Positions 58,410 to 64,000 of a stretch of 64,000 nt of DNA are shown in pieces. The notes beneath the pieces are model-generated. The model saw nothing but the letters and a program-made list of their open reading frames with translations, did not search any database and was not told where the DNA came from. This DNA is from Paragonimus westermani. Lineage: Eukaryota > Platyhelminthes > Trematoda > Plagiorchiida > Troglotrematidae. The translations under genes were made by a program, and so were the position numbers. The number at the start of each line of letters is the position of its first letter. The stretch's first letter is position 1. Location of the stretch: the NCBI GenBank assembly GCA_008508345.1, contig QNGE01001005.1:96587-160586 (forward strand). The letters run 5' to 3'.

Positions 58410-61400
58410 TACGATTTCTACTTTGTTCCACTCCCGATAGCAATATCCAGCCATAGGTGATTGTTTGAGTTAGGAGGCCAGTCATCAAATTGGTAACATT
58501 TTACAGAACTAATTTCTGATGCGAGTCTTCTTTTCTCCAACCGGTTTCGCAAACCTACCGTCCGACTCTCATCTTCAGGCTAAATAGGTCACTCGAAAGG
58601 TGAGCAAAGCAGCAGCTGATGGGTTAACATTCGTGAAATTAGACCAGGTTAACCGAATTTCGTGACAACAGAAACAAATGTAGCGACGCACTAGACTTGC
58701 TTATTCGGTAGACTTACCGACGACCAGTATGGTTGCTTATGTGGTGCTTCATATACATATATACATTGATGCAAAGAGATCAGTGTTATAAGGCAGACAG
58801 TTATTCAGCATCACCAAGGCGAATGAACCACGTTCATTAGCCACACTGTAGTAATTTGTGCACTGAAAGGCTGTGTAATCTGCTCTTCAGTAGTTAGTCT
58901 ATAAAACAGGCCTATGCGATATAGACTTCTAATTACCGCCAAGTCCGGGACTATGTGGTCATCGATCTCATCATACGGAACATATACAACTGTCTGGGTT
59001 ATTAAGTTCCTTGGTCCAGAGTGACGCCGTGCACGCTGTCCAACCTTGGAATAGAATGTTGAAGTCCACTGAAGAGAAGTGCATGCCGAGGCAATAAAGT
59101 GCCTTCGGCCACCTAAGTGTAACCTATACGGATCATGTAGCAGTATGAATTAGAGTGATCTGATCAATGGTCATTAAGTCTGGGGTTGGTCATCGGACAG
59201 TAGTTCCACACTTCTGTGTTGAAAATTAGACAGGGATGATACCAACACCATGGTTGAAAAATATCACTCACTGGGAGTCTAGCTCGAGTAACGATCGTGG
59301 CGGTATGGCAGTAGGGAAATGAGATTTGTGCCAAAACTGCCACGGAAATAAACATCCTAGCCGTAGTAATTTACAAGCCCTGGTAGATAACACAGTCTTG
59401 CACCTACTGACGCCAGTATTTTGGGTAGTTCGAATGGGTGACTTTTGGAAGGCAAACGTTTCAACTACTTATTAGTAAAATGTCCGAGAGAAAATTGTTA
59501 TGCATAACTCAGTGACGGATTTATACTTGTTAGCTGTGCTTAAATAAATCCTGGTTTATCATTTTAATCATGCAAATTCGATTGGGTCAATACAGTCGAC
59601 AACCAGACAGAAAAAAATAAATTGACAGTAAACTATATCGTATTTGACTAAAATACAGTAACTTGTACCACACACGGTTGAGATTTAATCTCAGTATATT
59701 TTGTATTCTCTCTTGCTTATGATAATTTTTGAAACTCATTGAACAATGCTGTTCTAACATTTGCATCCGCTCTACATCGCGTTCTATGTAAACAGCACAC
59801 TATATTTGTCATGTAACATACATATATGATTTTATCGGGCGGTGCTGCACTAAAAAATTACTAAAATTTAGTAAAAGTTATAAATCTGAGCGTGGAAACC
59901 AAACTTAAAAATAATCAGCCTTCGCACCAAATTTTTGTCTTTGTTCACCTATGCACTAGAAACAACACACAAAACTGAACCTATAACCGATGAGCCAGTA
60001 AACCTGATTTTCATTGTTGTTAGTAACCGCTGGCAGTACATGTCCTTGTCATGAGTTGTGGTGAAGTCCGCTCAAATGACCAGCTCTATGGAAAGGAAAA
60101 TTCTAGACCAGTGCTTTTAAAAAAACGAGGCAAACGAGAAGCTTATCCGAATGTCGATGTTACGCCCAGTCTCGAACGATATGCGAATTAGACCCACTCG
60201 TATTAGTAATAAATGGAGGCCGAAATAATGCTTCTGTACTCTGCCATCACGCGTTCTTTGGTTATTCTCTGCCCAATTATGAAATATCGATTCCTATAGG
60301 CAGAAGTCCGAGTGTTGCATCGTGTGATTACGTCACGTTTATGAATCATTTTTTTCTTCAGGATTATTCATTAAGTCAGTAACGTTTGCCGGTATCCTAG
60401 TTGTCGCTGTCATATTTTCCTTCCCTTTCTTGTATTCCAGTTGAACGTTGAAGTGCAGTTCTGTAAACTTCCATTAGACCCTTGTACATAGTACACTTCT
60501 TCAAAGCCTCTGTGGTAAAATCTCCTCGTAAAGACATATCTTATGTTTTATGCAACATGCGATCCCTATCAACGTGTTGGAACACGTTGGTACGGTAACG
60601 CAAAATTATATTCTCATTGTTAACCAGTGGATTGGGACTGAAACACGGTCATTGTGTACATGGTGGATACTTTGTTTAATTACCAGGCTAATTCCGTTTT
60701 CCCGACTGATCAGACAACTTCACTAACGATCTCCCGTCTCAAAGTGTACTGTGCTGACTACTTCGCGTGTATTTTCCAGGTAACGTACATATTGGTGCAC
60801 ATACAACCTAGAGTCTATACCGTTGTGCTGTAACAATGCTGACCGGCTTATCAATCACGTGTTGCTTGTTGATATTAGGATCAGTTCATGGAATATATTG
60901 TGATCACTTCACAATGGACACAGGCAACATGCTCTCAAAAAACATGAGGACGTGTTGCTCCGCCATTGTGTAGTACTGAAAAAGTAAAAAAGACGATACG
61001 CTAAAATAATACTGTTTTCCTGATGCACTGACAATGTTAGCAGCAGTTACGAGATCCTATTTCAAAAGAGCCCACTAAGACCAGAAATTTGTTTTCCGTA
61101 ACAGAACATTGAAAGTAATGGTAACTTTCTGACGAATTTCTAATCGATTTCCATGAGTTACTAAACAATCACAACCAGTACAATCTGTTTGTACACCATT
61201 AATGAAATATTATCATTCACTGAAAAAATTTCTTTAATGACTACTTAAATGTCACTAGCTCATTTCCATCTACTGATGTAATACAATGTAGCACGCGTTA
61301 AATCAACTTACAGGAAAAGCCATAATTTTACATCAGTTTCAGTGCGGGCAAAAATTGGTTTTTACATTATCTGCGACGCTGTCATAATTACACATTTAGT

Positions 61401-64000
61401 TGCAGTTCGTTTAATGGGTTTTTAGGTTCCTTAGTGTTTTTCGCAAATACCCGTAGTATCACACTATGTACGCACTTGAAATCGCAAAATGTCATTATTT
61501 AAGTGCGAGAAACTCTAATGTTTTCATTGATCTTGTGGCTATTCTGCCTTTTTACCTTGACATTACTTAAGTCGATTTAAATAGCTTTTCAACAAAGTTG
61601 GAAATCAACTTCTTCATTCAAACTTATTTAGAGTGGATAAAAAGTCTACTAAACTCTGGCTAACTTGATGGTTATTATCCCTTTTGACGACTGACCGTGA
61701 ATTATCAGCGGCCACTTCAATAAATGCAGATCGGACTTGACCGATAGTCAGTGGACGGAACAAGCACATTTTTCAATTTATCCAACGTTGCTGATGATTT
61801 GATTAGATTAAATAAGAGTGTAGTGAGGTGATCGTCGACGCACTCCAGACTGAGATTACTGAAGTATACTAACAAGGTGGCATTTTCTACGTAGGGCTAA
61901 TTGAGTTTGTCCGGTTGTTGAAGGCACAGTTATACTATGCAATAGTCGCTTGCTATGACAACCTGCTCGTGTTCTTGTTCCACACAGTTCGGTCCTTCTT
62001 ACAATTAGATTGCTTGATGCCTGTAAAGTGAACACATTACGCTGTTAATCATGGCCCTCACATTCAAACTTAATTCTTGCCCGCCGTTTCTGAAAAAATA
62101 CAGTCTGATTTGGACTGGATGTCCGTTTCATTCGCTGTTTGACTGACGGACAACTCAGCTCTCGCTCACTAATCGAATATGTTTTGCAACCAAAAGCACA
62201 TTTATTAGGTTAAGTATATAATTTTTACTTGATCGTTGATGTAGTAGAGAATGCCACATATGCAGATGGTTTTCAACATCGGTGGAGTGTGTTTGCGCAT
62301 GGACGGTTCTCACGAATAATGTCCATTTACTGCCATCACCGACTTGAGACAGACAAAAATCTAATGTTATACTGCTCTCGCCTGTGGAGTAGGCTAGACA
62401 GAGATGTCAGCGTTGGGAAGCTGACGGTGATGAAGAGGTTGGACAGACACTTTTGTGGTGCTTCCTGAGGAACTAGTTCCGACTTTTTTCACACACATTT
62501 GGAGTTTTCCTGGAATAGATTACCCCTAGGTCTCACCGAGTGTACACCGACCTGCCGCTGTGAATAAACATGCAAATATTGGCGTAATATCACATAGGAT
62601 TTATGACATTCGTTAAATCGATTTTATTAGTACTCACCAATACCTATTACCTACAGTAAGCACAGTCTGTCTGAGCGTACTGGGATTCTCGACGTGGCCA
62701 TCACCCTATATGTAACCAGGGTGCATCAATGAGCAGCCTCGCATGAAATGATGCACAGTAGGATAGTTTGGGAAATTTAGGATGTCCACTTCTGCTGAAT
62801 TACTGACGGGACTTCATACACCGAATGTAATGCATAGTAACGCTTCGTACAATCGGATCACACGTGAATGTGTAATTGGTTTTAAACAGACGACTAATGA
62901 CCCATACAGCGGATGTAAGGATACCGTGACGGCTAACGGTCAAGAATGATGATCGCTAGGGCAACAACAATATCAAACCAGATGAGTTTTGATCTTGCAA
63001 AGGGGATTGTGTTAATTAAGTGATTGGTGGCTCAATAAACTAAAAATGCTATTCTGGTTGCACTGAAAACCCACAGCGAACTGTGGCGAGTTTCTAACTT
63101 GCGGCCATTTTGTACTGCGTCTTGCTGTAAATGAGGCTTGTAATCATCAGCCAGCAGCTGTGGGTGAACCGGGATATTTAGTTGTGCTTCCACCAGCTAT
63201 GCGAGCTTGTCATAATGAGATTGGGAGACTGGTGAAAATGTAACCCCAGAAGGCAACCAAAAATGCGGGGGTTTACAGTCTGTATGTACTAATGACAGTG
63301 AGCATGCAAAAATGAATACAAACCTCTAACGTGTGTAGGCTAACTTAATTAATAGTCCAATGTGACACGGTACGGATGACAACAAGCCAATCAAACGATC
63401 CAGATTGTTGAGACTCACGGCATTGAAACTTTTGGCAGCGGTAGTCACATTTTAAACCTGTCAATGGATGCCAGTAAACTCAAGAGCCTAACCATTAATC
63501 ATAGACAATTCCTCTTGACTCACACTCAATGTCTTCCAAGAGATTGCGGTGATCAAACTAGCCTCCCTCCAACCCACACACTATTCCATTTGCCTCCTCT
63601 TCTGTGGTCTGGATTGTTTTTTGATTTCACGGGTGACCACTCATAGAGTGCCGTCAGTTCGTGAATAACTGCTAGGCATTCTGCCACGAACGTATATTTG
63701 TTGAAGGACGGGTTGTGAAAAAAAATGCCAGAATGATATTTAACCTGGTTGAAGGTGAACGTCTACGAACTTGTCTTAAAGGTCATTTCGGCGGTCGGCA
63801 AGTTCCAGCCTAGCCACCACGAATGACTTTGAGGGTGGAACTCTGGTTATCTCGATTTTCAGCCAGCTATGCTTTTAACCAGTGCTGCAGGTGAAAAAAG
63901 CACGCTTAATATCCCCACAATAATTTTGAGAAGCGCCATAGAAACGGCGACCTGCGATGTTATTTCTGACATTATTTTTTCCTTCAAGAGCGTGTAACAA
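58410..64000. other. 5.6-kb stretch without a recognised gene
   Basis: AT-rich, with very few open frames. CTACTTATTAGTAA, which ends the duplicated block at 58362 and 58409, occurs again at 59465-59478, suggesting a shared repeat end. Nothing else recognised. Confidence 0.55.

Noticed and set aside
1..64000. CRISPR arrays, bacterial operons, phage genes
   Set aside because: No regularly spaced repeats, no dense gene packing, and clear spliceosomal introns show eukaryotic DNA.

Overview
The window looks like a piece of a flatworm nuclear genome, most probably a trematode. It is moderately AT-rich with no operons and has one intron-split neuronal gene. The rest is non-coding DNA full of decayed retroelements: Penelope-like elements, an R2-clade LINE, tRNA-like repeats and a possible Ty3/Gypsy relic. 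The trematode assignment is inferred from gene style and repeat content; no rRNA or species marker is present.

The only convincing host gene is on the + strand at 3335-9516. It is complexin, the small SNARE-binding regulator of synaptic vesicle fusion. Four coding exons (3335-3389, 4430-4590, 5692-5836, 9419-9516) join in phase with GT/AG sites and predict 152 residues, ending in a Cys-Thr-Ala-Met CAAX box for prenyl membrane anchoring. A pyrimidine-rich region with candidate poly(A) signals follows.

Layout. 1-3334: no supported gene. 3335-9516: complexin; its last intron carries a dispersed repeat. 9517-10500: probable 3' UTR. 10728-13720 (-): R2-clade LINE relic with zinc finger, reverse transcriptase, Cys/His motif and restriction-like endonuclease, all broken. 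13.8-19.4 kb: no supported gene. 19.43-19.93 kb (-): Penelope-like GIY-YIG endonuclease fragment. 20-32 kb: no supported gene. 31.99-32.75 kb (-): weak Ty3/Gypsy-like relic. 34354-38321: a unit of about 4 kb bounded by 391-bp inverted arms that look identical, with TA at both outer edges and a tRNA-like repeat inside. 40789-43403 (-): a near full-length, degraded Penelope-like element between LTR-like direct repeats. 43.5-53.7 kb: no supported gene, one diverged repeat copy. 53.7-54.85 kb (+): another degraded Penelope-like element. 57.84-58.08 kb: a repeat copy. 58317-58409: a single N between duplicated 46-bp ends, an assembly join. From there to the end: nothing recognisable.

The mobile elements appear dead. 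The R2-like and both Penelope-like reverse transcriptases have each lost at least one aspartate of the catalytic Asp-Asp pair, and their frames carry stops and shifts. I found no clearly new biological system. The most unusual structure is the long inverted-repeat unit at 34.35-38.32 kb.
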